Shown here piece by piece: positions 1-6,385 of a stretch of DNA of 12,604 bases. Both the position numbers and the translations under genes were made by a program. Each line of letters opens with the position of its first letter. Positions within the stretch are counted from its first letter, which is position 1. This DNA is from a bacterium (lineage in GTDB: Bacteria > SZUA-182 > SZUA-191 > JAJRXT01), in assembly GCA_024277605.1 (NCBI GenBank), contig JAJRUU010000289.1, positions 1-12,604 on the forward strand, in the 5' to 3' direction. The notes beneath the pieces are model-generated. The model did no database searches, was not told the origin of the DNA, and worked only from the letters and a program-made list of their open reading frames with translations.

Positions 1-138
1 GATAAATTTAAGCGTAAGTTTGCCGGAAAAACCGACTTTTGTATCAGGTTGATAATTAAAAAACGTTTGTCTGCGGATTTATTTATTAATTGCGGCTTGT
101 TCACTATTTTTGACAACTTAAGCCCGACAGACTCCTAG
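1..138 (+). pseudogene. Possible 3' remnant of a PIN-like ORF at the window edge
   Basis: A frame open from base 1 ends at a TAG at 136-138 and gives 45 residues beginning DKFKRKF and ending NLSPTDS. It has no start inside the window. It loosely resembles the PIN-toxin pseudogene at 560-977: both have DKFK, then a hydrophobic helix (IRLIIKKRLSADLF against IDRLLLVLQRQALWV), then a DNL/NNL stretch. At DNA level ACAACTTA, GACTCCTAGA and TAGTTAAAGAT recur in both regions. It could therefore be a decayed paralogue whose 3' end has been lost. The same A+T-rich stretch could equally be the leader of the CRISPR array that starts at 154, and the two readings are not exclusive. The resemblance was judged by eye only. 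Confidence 0.25.
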
Positions 139-153
139 AATAGTTAAAGATAA

Positions 154-417
154 GTGAGAATCTGAGACCTGATATGGAAGGGATTACGACTCCATATTGT
201 TGTCATCTTTAATACCAGAAACAACAATACCGGGTGAGAATCTGAGACCTGATATGGAAGGGATTACGACGCAGCTGCAATTACTGGATTACTGCCATAT
301 TCTACTGGGTGAGAATCTGAGACCTGATACAGAAGGGATTACGACGCTGAGTATATTAAATTATAGGCTTTCCCATTTTCAAACGTGAGAATCTGAGACC
401 TGATATGGAAGGGATTA
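154..417 (+). CRISPR. Short CRISPR array: four 37-nt repeats, three spacers
   Basis: Repeats lie at 154-190, 234-270, 309-345 and 385-417. Each begins GTGAGAATCTGAGACCTGAT and the first three end GGGATTACGAC. Spacers are 191-233 (43 nt), 271-308 (38 nt) and 346-384 (39 nt), and are unrelated to each other. Repeats 1 and 2 are identical; repeat 3 has two substitutions near its middle; repeat 4 matches only for 33 nt and loses the terminal CGAC. A degenerate last repeat normally marks the leader-distal end, so transcription is probably left to right with the leader before 154, giving an 8-nt crRNA handle ATTACGAC. The repeat has little internal pairing potential, which fits Cas6-processed type I or III systems. 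The cas6 at 977 is the natural processing partner, on the same strand. With so few spacers it may be dormant or a satellite array. Confidence 0.88.
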
Positions 418-555
418 GCCACGGGGTGGCTTTCTTATAGGCTATCGTTAACTTGTGTAAGAAAGGGAGCTTGCTCCCCGGTGGGGCAACGACAGTGCCT
501 AGCGTTAGCTTATGGAAGAAAGGGGACCTGTCCCCAGCCACGGGGTGGCTTTCTT
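417..555. repeat. Block of nested hairpins in two imperfect tandem units
   Basis: This block abuts the truncated last CRISPR repeat. A 20-bp sequence, AGCCACGGGGTGGCTTTCTT, itself a hairpin (AGCCAC/GTGGCT), occurs exactly at both ends, 417-436 and 536-555. Between them are two related units, near 438-479 and 496-535. Both have the pattern TA(G)C-GTTA-CTT followed by AAGAAAGGG and a tight hairpin: GGGAGC/GCTCCC at 465-478 and GGGGAC/GTCCCC at 522-535. Longer arms enclose these: CTTTCTTA (430-437) pairs with TAAGAAAG (458-465), and AAGAAAG (516-522) with CTTTCTT (549-555), the latter enclosing two hairpins. It looks like a REP or palindromic-element cluster. Reading frames through it are accidental. 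Confidence 0.7.
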
Positions 556-559
556 TAAG

Positions 560-977
560 ACTCCTAGAGATAAATTCAAAAAACTCAACAGGGCAAATAT
601 CGACCGTTTGCTTTTAGTGCTGCAACGTCAGGCTTTGTGGGTTGATCCCTGTACCCTGGCGAACAACTTAGTTAAAGATGAAGGAGTCGTAAAAAGTCTG
701 AAAACCGTCACTTTGTCATTCTGAGTGAAGCGAAGAATCTATTTTTTTCAATATAATACGAGACCCTTCACTTCGTTCAGGGTGACATGTGGGGACTTTT
801 TACGACTCCATCAAAGATGCAGCCGATAAGATGTTTTTGGAATGTGCACATGCGGGGGGAGCCGATTTTATTATTACCGGCAACAAAAAACATTTCCCTG
901 CGGTAAGCTTTAAGGGAAGCAAAATCGTTGATCCAAGAGAGTTTTTAAACCAACTAACAGAATACAATTTTGCGTGA
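560..977 (+). pseudogene. PIN-domain toxin-like gene, 5'-truncated and interrupted by a MITE
   Basis: Two frames give the C-terminal half of a PIN-family toxin (the putative toxin-antitoxin PIN RNase family). Bases 560-680 encode TPRDKFKKLNRANIDRLL through NNLVKD, and 813-977 encode KDAADKMFLECAHAGGADFI through DPREFLNQLTEYNFA. The pattern D-x-x-D-x-x-F-L-E-C-A followed by GGADFIITGNKK is the family's second acidic cluster plus the ITG(N/D)K motif. Removing 681-812 and one copy of the 7-bp duplication joins them in one frame as LVKDAADKMFLEC. The N-terminal half, with the expected LDTN-type first aspartate, is absent: similarity stops near 560, next to the hairpin block ending at 555. The product should be inactive. 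Its TGA (975-977) shares a base with the cas6 ATG. No antitoxin is visible. Confidence 0.72.
681..812. mobile_element. MITE-like element with 16-bp inverted repeats and 7-bp target duplication
   Basis: GGAGTCGTAAAAAGTC (683-698) and its exact reverse complement GACTTTTTACGACTCC (794-809) form near-terminal inverted repeats. AAAGATG is duplicated at 674-680 and 813-819 and looks like the target-site duplication. Precise removal restores the PIN reading frame, which supports a real insertion. Inside lies a second imperfect palindrome: 715-740 (GTCATTCTGAGTGAAGCGAA...) pairs with 761-786 (...CACTTCGTTCAGGGTGAC) with 19 of 26 Watson-Crick matches, four of the other seven being G-T wobbles. The inner sequence resembles the GTCATTCTGAG-GAAGCGAAGAATCT repeats seen in many bacterial genomes. 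There is no transposase, so it would have been mobilised in trans. The two or three bases between inverted repeat and duplication (AA left, ATC right) do not pair, so the exact ends are uncertain. Confidence 0.75.
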
Positions 978-2023
978 TGCAGATTATAGATAGTTTTGGA
1001 CTGATTAAAAGTATTCAACTTGCCAGGTTTGTCCTGAAACTGCGCGCTACAGAAAAAATCGTTTTGCCGGAATATAAAGGCTCTACCTTTCGGGGTGTAC
1101 TTGGCTGGCGGTTAAAGAAGATCATCTGCGTTAACCGTGATGTAGCCGACTGTAAGGATTGCCTGCTGGCATCCAAATGCCTGTATAATTACCTGTTTTC
1201 TCCACCCCTTCCGCAAGAGACGCAATTTTTAAAGCACACCTCCCGCATACCCGCACCTATCATCATCGAACCGCCATTGACGGATCAACGTATCTTCCAG
1301 GTGGGCGATATCATGGAAGTTGGACTGGTACTTATCGGCAAGGGTCTGGAGTATCTGCCATATCTGATATACGTGTTTACCGAAATCGGTAAAAGCGGAA
1401 TCGGTGCGGGTGCGCATGAGCGGGGTGGAAAAATGCGGGGCGGCCGGTTTGAACTGATTGAGGCGTATGATGCTGCCGGAGGGAAACTTATATACTCCAA
1501 ACGGGAAAATGTACTGCATGATGGTTATAGAGTATTTGATTGGGAGGCTGCTTCAGTAAAACCGGATAACAATACGCAGAAGCTGACCATAGAATTTCTC
1601 ACCCCGGTACGTTTTAAGGAAATGCGGGGTGATGATAAAAAACTGGCAAAGCTGAAAAGCTTTTCACAACTTGCCGCTCATTTGTACTGGCGATTACTTA
1701 TGCTGGCGTATTTTCATTGTAACCCATGGAATTTGGATGATGAGCGCTTCTGCGACCTGGCTAAAGAAGCTAGCCAAACGCGCCGGGAGCTAACCAAACT
1801 TGAGGATGTACAGCTTGAGGAAAACCACACCTACTGGCAGGAATATGAGCGCTGGTCAAACCGGCAGGATACCAAAATGACACTGGGTGGATTTATGGGG
1901 CGGACTGATCTATCCGGTAACCTAACCCCTTATTTGCCGCTATTGCACCTCGGGCAATATACCCACCTGGGGAAGCAGACTATGTTCGGGTTTGGGAAGT
2001 ATGAGATAAGACTCTTAGCATAA
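977..2023 (+). CDS. cas6: Cas6 CRISPR pre-crRNA endoribonuclease (RAMP family)
   Basis: A 348-residue Cas6 of the type annotated as pre-crRNA-processing endoribonuclease, the enzyme that cuts within CRISPR repeats to give mature crRNAs in type I and III systems. The N-terminal part has the usual TFRGVLGWRLKKIIC segment followed by a cysteine cluster (C51, C59, C62, C68) and YNYLFSPP. The middle has LPYLIYVFTEIGKSGIGAG, matching the LP-(x)n-GxxGxG pattern. The C-terminus carries the glycine-rich RAMP loop GKQTMFGFGKYEI (about 332-344). The catalytic histidine is not certain. The start is either GTG 974 or ATG 977; ATG is preferred because it overlaps the upstream PIN stop as TGATG. No Shine-Dalgarno sequence is visible, so translation may be coupled to the PIN frame. 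No effector or adaptation cas gene lies within the window. Confidence 0.88.
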   Translation: MQIIDSFGLIKSIQLARFVLKLRATEKIVLPEYKGSTFRGVLGWRLKKIICVNRDVADCKDCLLASKCLYNYLFSPPLPQETQFLKHTSRIPAPIIIEPPLTDQRIFQVGDIMEVGLVLIGKGLEYLPYLIYVFTEIGKSGIGAGAHERGGKMRGGRFELIEAYDAAGGKLIYSKRENVLHDGYRVFDWEAASVKPDNNTQKLTIEFLTPVRFKEMRGDDKKLAKLKSFSQLAAHLYWRLLMLAYFHCNPWNLDDERFCDLAKEASQTRRELTKLEDVQLEENHTYWQEYERWSNRQDTKMTLGGFMGRTDLSGNLTPYLPLLHLGQYTHLGKQTMFGFGKYEIRLLA

Positions 2024-2210
2024 TGGTGTTTAATGTTGGTGTGAGTAAATCCCCCCCCAATCTCTGCACCAATTTCACCTAGCCCCGTACTTATGCCCAC
2101 CTACCTCTCCGCCCGCTAGCGTTTAAATTCAGCACGTTTGGCACAAACAGGGATAAATGTCCTGATTTCTCCCTTGGGCAAGTCCAAAAAATACAGGCCC
2201 TGATTTTTGC

Positions 2211-2238
2211 TTTACAAATTTCACGAATATGTTAAACT
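2211..2238 (+). promoter_or_regulatory. Candidate sigma-70-type promoter for ccdA
   Basis: TTTACA (2211-2216) and TAAACT (2233-2238) are separated by 16 bp in an A+T-rich stretch directly before ccdA. A strong ribosome binding site, AAGGAG (2253-2258), follows 5 nt before the ATG. The rest of the 2024-2263 gap holds only a run of eight C (2051-2058) and a weak long-loop inverted repeat TTGGTG/CACCAA (2036-2041, 2067-2072). There is no convincing terminator after cas6. Confidence 0.45.
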
Positions 2239-2263
2239 AAAACGAAAAAATTAAGGAGTTTCT

Positions 2264-2986
2264 ATGCCCGAAGTCGGTCTGTTGGCAGCTTTTATAGGGG
2301 GTGTTTTATCTTTTTTATCTCCCTGTGTATTACCCTTGATACCAGCCTATATCTCCTTTATTGTGGGAGTATCCGCCGAGGAGTTACAGAAAAGCTCGGA
2401 GAGCGGCGAGCTGGTCAAAAAAAAAGAGTTTTTGAGAAGCCTTATTAATTGCGTATTGTTTGTAGCTGGGTTTTCCTGTATATTCGTTCTTATGGGGGCA
2501 TCGGCCACCGCACTGAGTGGCTTTATGCTGGATAATAGAGCGCTATTGGGTAAAGTCGCCGGGGTCTTTATCATCCTGATGGGTTTTCATCTGTGTCATA
2601 TCTGGAGAATAAAGGCGCTGGATTATGAAAAAAAGCTGCACTTAAAATCCAAGCCCACGGGAATTATAGGGTCGTTTCTGGTAGGCATGGCGTTTGCCCT
2701 GGGGTGGACCCCTTGTATCGGCCCCATCTTAGCCAGTATTCTCACCTATGCCGCTACGCAGGAAACCATCGGTTATGGTATGCTGCTCTTGGGGTCTTAT
2801 TCACTGGGGCTGGGAGTGCCTTTTATATTGACTGGCTTGAGTATAAACACTTTTTTCCTGTGGTTTGATCGAGTTAAAAAACATTTGCTGTTAGTGGAGA
2901 GAGTTGGAGGGGTTTGTTTAATTTTGGTAGGCTTTTTAATGCTTATCAATAAATTCCAACAGTTGGTCAATTTTTTTATTGTATAG
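2264..2986 (+). CDS. ccdA: CcdA/DsbD-type transmembrane thiol-disulfide carrier
   Basis: A 240-residue, very hydrophobic protein of the CcdA (short DsbD membrane domain) family, the usual length for CcdA. It carries electrons from cytoplasmic thioredoxin across the membrane to extracytoplasmic thioredoxin-like proteins. The two hallmark cysteines are present: C21 in LSPCVLPLIP of the first membrane segment and C151 in GWTPCIGPIL of the fourth. About six membrane spans are visible: near 5-36, 60-86, 94-113, 133-165, 168-200 and 213-237, with a charged loop at 39-58 and another at 115-131. The start is supported by AAGGAG 5 nt upstream. It is followed 200 bp later by a TlpA/ResA-like lipoprotein, its likely redox partner, and then by a c-type cytochrome gene. 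This suggests a role in reducing apocytochrome haem-binding cysteines. Confidence 0.92.
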   Translation: MPEVGLLAAFIGGVLSFLSPCVLPLIPAYISFIVGVSAEELQKSSESGELVKKKEFLRSLINCVLFVAGFSCIFVLMGASATALSGFMLDNRALLGKVAGVFIILMGFHLCHIWRIKALDYEKKLHLKSKPTGIIGSFLVGMAFALGWTPCIGPILASILTYAATQETIGYGMLLLGSYSLGLGVPFILTGLSINTFFLWFDRVKKHLLLVERVGGVCLILVGFLMLINKFQQLVNFFIV

Positions 2987-2996
2987 AACGTATACC

Positions 2997-3170
2997 TGAT
3001 CTATTCATAAATTCAGACTGGGTTTGCAAGACACCCATTGTGAGATAAGGTTTATGAGCCAACGTCCAATAAAACTTTGTTTGCCCGAGGCGGCAGGAAC
3101 AGGAAGCTGATAAATCTATAATTTTCAACTAAATATCGATCTGCTCATAACAAGACCCGAATTTTTCGGG
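2997..3170 (+). repeat. Dispersed leader-like element, copy A (split)
   Basis: Bases 2997-3067 match copies B and C of a roughly 107-bp element, with 3 differences from B and 5 from C over 71 bases. The final hairpin CCCGAATTTTTCGGG is also present (3156-3170). The 21 bases that normally link them are replaced by an unrelated stretch of 88 bases (3068-3155). TCATAAA near the start can pair with TTTATGA near 3051-3057, enclosing a GGGT/ACCC pairing; the CCTT/AAGG hairpin seen in B and C is lost here because CCCCTT reads CCCATT. The closing hairpin ends 3 nt before the tlpA ribosome binding site AAGGGA (3174-3179), so it could influence tlpA translation. The replaced segment contains a TATAAT at 3117-3122 without a good -35. 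Confidence 0.75.
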
Positions 3171-3186
3171 TATAAGGGAAATTCAT

Positions 3187-3720
3187 ATGCTTAGATTAAA
3201 TAGAGCCGGTTTGCGGTTTGTTGCGGGCTTGGCGATAGTGGCCTCGTTGGCGCTTATGCTTAGTTGTGGCGCTGATGATACAAACGGTTCAGATCGTAAT
3301 TCGTCAATGGCTCCCGGTTTTGTGTTAGAGGATTTGGGAGGGAGGAAGGTCAGCTCTCAGGAATTTGTAGGCAAGATCACGATATTAAACTTTTGGACCA
3401 CCTGGTGCACGTATTGCCGGAAGGAAATTCCCCACTTAAATGAGCTATATGAAGATTACCGAAGTAGGGGTGTGGAGGTAGTGGGGGTGTCTTTTGATGA
3501 TCGGGGGGCGGCGGATGTAATTCCTTTTATGCAAAAAGTCCCCATGAACTATCCTATACTGATAGGTAATAGGAGCGTAGGTAATAGTTTCGGGGGGATC
3601 GTCGGATTTCCCACCACTATTATCTTGGATAGAAAATGGCAGATTTTCAAGAAATATCCGGGGTTAACCGGCAAAGATGTTTTGGAACATGATATTAAGG
3701 TGTTATTAGCCAGGGATTAG
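3187..3720 (+). CDS. TlpA/ResA-like thioredoxin-fold lipoprotein
   Basis: A 177-residue extracytoplasmic thiol-disulfide oxidoreductase of the TlpA/ResA (AhpC/TSA-Redoxin) group. Residues 1-27 form a lipoprotein signal: two arginines near the start, a hydrophobic core VAGLAIVASLALML, then a lipobox-like MLSC with C27 as the acylated cysteine. A short flexible linker leads into a thioredoxin fold with the active site W73-C74-T-Y-C77 and the cis-proline loop GFPTT (P142). AAGGGA at 3174-3179 lies 7 nt before the ATG. In Bacillus, ResA reduces apocytochrome c with electrons from CcdA; the preceding ccdA and the neighbouring cytochrome support that role here, but this is inference. Its TAG overlaps the TAA of the converging cytochrome gene by 4 bp, with no terminator between them. 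Confidence 0.9.
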   Translation: MLRLNRAGLRFVAGLAIVASLALMLSCGADDTNGSDRNSSMAPGFVLEDLGGRKVSSQEFVGKITILNFWTTWCTYCRKEIPHLNELYEDYRSRGVEVVGVSFDDRGAADVIPFMQKVPMNYPILIGNRSVGNSFGGIVGFPTTIILDRKWQIFKKYPGLTGKDVLEHDIKVLLARD

Positions 3721-6353
3721 TCACTGCTCTCATCCCTAACGTCTTCTGTTGTAAGTATCTTTTCTATCTGTTGCAGGCTGTTGCGTGCCCCAATGTTTTT
3801 GGGGTTGTGTTTTAGGGCCTGGTTAAAATACTCTTTGGCTTGCACCAGCGCATCTCTGTTTTTATTAGCTAACCATTGGTCATAGTATATCTGGGCTATG
3901 CGGTAGGTTATGCTTGCCGGTTTATGGGACAGAATTTGTTTGAATTCCTGAATCGCTTGTTCCCATCGCCCCTGGTACTGGAGGATTTCCGCCAAGGCAT
4001 GGCGGGCATCGATGAGGTCAGGCTTCATGCGGATAACGTTTTGTATGGCGCTGGTCGCCTCTATCCAGTTATTTTGAATTTTGTAAGCCAGCGCAAGATT
4101 GTAATGAGCCTCCCAATGCTGCGGCTTTAGCTCTATAACCCGCAGGTAAGCGGTTACCGCTTCTTTCAGCTGGCCTACCGCCATGTAAGCTGTCCCTAAG
4201 TCATAAAATGCATCTACGTTTTCCGGATCCAGACTGGTCACGATTTTATTCGTAGCGATCATCTTATTTAATGGAGAAATTGACTCAGATAGAGCAGCAT
4301 CTGCCGGCTGGCTGAATTTTATTGCCAGCTGAAATTCCTTTTCAGCTTCGGTTTTCCGGCCTTTAGCTTTATAGAGATCCCCCAATAAATAATGGGCCTG
4401 CGCATGTTTGGGACGTAGGGCGATCACTTGTTTTAAGTTGGCAATGCTGTCGTTTAATTTACCTAGCTGGCGATAGCATTTACCAAGTTCAAAGAAGGCC
4501 TCAGCGTAATCCTGTTTAATGGCAATAGTTTTTTCATAAAGCTTGATGGCCCTATATGATTTCTTCTGCTGATAATATGCCTTAGCCAACTGGAAGTATG
4601 CTTCATAATAATCAGGGTTTATTTTAGTGGCCTGTGACAGCATTTTAGTGGCATCCGCTAATTGCTGATTTTCCAAAAATATGACTCCAAGTTGATAATA
4701 GGCACAGGCAAAGTTTTTATCTGTTTTGGTGGCCTGGGTATATGCAGTAATTGCCTCATCGATAAGCCCTTGTTGTTTGTATAAGCAAGCCAGCTCGTAA
4801 TAGGGTCTGGGATCACTGGATCCAGCGGCGACTGCCCGGCTGAACATGTCCATGGCGCTTGATAAATCTCCGGCTCGTTTATGAATTTCTCCCAACTCGT
4901 AATAGGCCCCTGCATGCTCAGTGTGCTGTATTGTCAGGCTAAACAACTCCTGGGCTTTGGCCAGGTCGGTTTGCTTATAGAACAGTCCCAGTTCATAATA
5001 GGCGGCAGGGTAGGGCGTGTCGCTTGAGTCGATGGCCTGCATAATCATTTGTTGGGCTTTATCCAACTTGCCGTCTTGTTTATACAGTAAGCCCAATTGA
5101 TAATATGCGGGGCTGTAATTGGGTTTAAGCTTTAAAGCTGTTTTGCATACCTCCACCGCCTGTGAATATTCACCATTGGCCTTATAGAGCCGGCTTAAGC
5201 CCAAATATACCGGAGCAAAATCAGGGGCCAGCTCAATAGCTTTTTGAAACATGGATTTTGCTTCGTCAAGCCAGCCTTTTAGTACGTAGATTTCTCCCAG
5301 TTCACAATAGATTTGTGGGAAATCATGACCTGCCTCGATAGCTCTTCTGAAGTAGATTATGGCGTTGTTTAGCTCACCTTCTCGCTTATAAGCCCGACCG
5401 GTTTCATAGTTTCGTTTCACCCTTTCCTGCATTAGGGCCGTAGTATCTCTAGCCAACTCGAGGCTGCTTTCCGGGTTTTCGGGTTGGGCCTGGTAATCGG
5501 TTGTTTTTTGTTTTTCCTTATTGTCTTTAGCGCTATCGATTTGGAGCATAGCGGTTTTACGATAGCCGGTTTTAGCGATTTCAATCTCGTTGCTTTTGGC
5601 TTTTTTTGTCTGTTTTTGGGTGTAATTGGCTAAGTTGAAAATAGCCCCCTGATAGCCCTTAAAGTAGTCGTTTTTTTCCACTTTTGAGTTTTTGAGGTAG
5701 GAATTAGCTAACCCCGTCATTCTGAATACCTTCTGGGCGTTGGATTCCCGTACCATTTCTTCGCCCTTTATTCCCTGTCCCGTGTGGCAGTTTAGACAAA
5801 ATCTATTTAAATCCTCCTCATCGGTTACCGGCCATCGTAGATACTTATAATTATTGTTTGTAGGATGCCAATCATGACAGCTCATGCAAGTCAGGCAGTC
5901 TTCTTCCCCTTTAAATCCTTTTGCTTCGGGGGGCAGTACTACTTTTTCCGGATTTGGGATAATTCCGACTGGATGAGCCAGGTGTAAACTACTGTGGCAA
6001 GTAGTACATATGGCTTCTATCCTTTCGAATGGCTTACCGGTAAAGGGATTTATTCTATCGGTTTTCTGTTCCACAAACGGTTGTAGTATGCCGCGGTCCA
6101 CCACTGAATGACACATCCCACAGCGTTTGTGTTTATAGCCACTTTGTTGTTGGGTAAGAAAAAGCCTTCCTCCCATACTATTGGAGGATAATTCCTCAAT
6201 CTCTATTTGGCTATCTAGCGGAGGTCGGGTTCCGGTAGCCTGGGGATCGCTGACTTTAGCGCCACAAAACCATAGCATCGGACAAATAAGCAGTATACCG
6301 AAGACCTTTGAGAGAGATGATAACGTGCAATAATTTTTATCAGAGAGGCGCAT
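3717..6353 (-). CDS. Tetrahaem c-type cytochrome fused to about 15 TPR repeats
   Basis: An 878-residue exported protein with an unusual architecture. Residues 14-30 are a hydrophobic export segment ending LWFCGAK, either an atypical lipobox (F before C30) or a membrane anchor. Residues 70-195 hold four CXXCH haem c sites: C78GMCH82, C116TTCH120, C156MSCH160 (preceded by CLTC, giving CxxCxxCH) and C186LNCH190. Extra histidines (H75, H124, H127, H163) could be axial ligands. A polar linker (about 200-310) leads to some 15 tandem 34-residue TPRs from about 314 to 865, many reading AYYELGxLYKQxG. Haem attachment plus TPRs suggests an extracytoplasmic electron carrier or a scaffold for other cytochromes; substrates are unknown. 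An upstream in-frame GTG at 6407 would add 18 residues but starts inside copy B of the dispersed repeat. ATG 6353 has AGGA 11 nt upstream and is preferred. CcdA and TlpA are the likely maturation helpers. Confidence 0.85.
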   Translation of the reverse strand: MRLSDKNYCTLSSLSKVFGILLICPMLWFCGAKVSDPQATGTRPPLDSQIEIEELSSNSMGGRLFLTQQQSGYKHKRCGMCHSVVDRGILQPFVEQKTDRINPFTGKPFERIEAICTTCHSSLHLAHPVGIIPNPEKVVLPPEAKGFKGEEDCLTCMSCHDWHPTNNNYKYLRWPVTDEEDLNRFCLNCHTGQGIKGEEMVRESNAQKVFRMTGLANSYLKNSKVEKNDYFKGYQGAIFNLANYTQKQTKKAKSNEIEIAKTGYRKTAMLQIDSAKDNKEKQKTTDYQAQPENPESSLELARDTTALMQERVKRNYETGRAYKREGELNNAIIYFRRAIEAGHDFPQIYCELGEIYVLKGWLDEAKSMFQKAIELAPDFAPVYLGLSRLYKANGEYSQAVEVCKTALKLKPNYSPAYYQLGLLYKQDGKLDKAQQMIMQAIDSSDTPYPAAYYELGLFYKQTDLAKAQELFSLTIQHTEHAGAYYELGEIHKRAGDLSSAMDMFSRAVAAGSSDPRPYYELACLYKQQGLIDEAITAYTQATKTDKNFACAYYQLGVIFLENQQLADATKMLSQATKINPDYYEAYFQLAKAYYQQKKSYRAIKLYEKTIAIKQDYAEAFFELGKCYRQLGKLNDSIANLKQVIALRPKHAQAHYLLGDLYKAKGRKTEAEKEFQLAIKFSQPADAALSESISPLNKMIATNKIVTSLDPENVDAFYDLGTAYMAVGQLKEAVTAYLRVIELKPQHWEAHYNLALAYKIQNNWIEATSAIQNVIRMKPDLIDARHALAEILQYQGRWEQAIQEFKQILSHKPASITYRIAQIYYDQWLANKNRDALVQAKEYFNQALKHNPKNIGARNSLQQIEKILTTEDVRDESSD

Positions 6354-6385
6354 GTATCGAATGATCCTATTGACTTGCTTTGTAG

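Noticed and set aside
197..388. 63-codon open frame across the CRISPR array
   Set aside because: It is made of translated CRISPR repeats (GENLRPD...EGITT occurs repeatedly) and spacers; not a gene.
130..568. GACTCCTAGA at 130-139 and 559-568 as a target duplication flanking the array
   Set aside because: A 10-bp match in this much sequence can arise by chance, and no inverted ends accompany it; kept only as part of the possible PIN-fragment similarity.
512..724. 70-codon open frame beginning in the hairpin block
   Set aside because: The first 16 codons are translated palindromic repeat and the last 14 are MITE; only the middle is PIN sequence, so it is annotated as a pseudogene instead.
2051..2058. 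Run of eight C as a phase-variation tract
   Set aside because: It is in a non-coding gap after cas6 and far from any promoter candidate, so no switching target is apparent.
3156..3170. CCCGAATTTTTCGGG as an intrinsic terminator
   Set aside because: No U-run follows in any of the three copies, and in copy A it lies just before the tlpA ribosome binding site.
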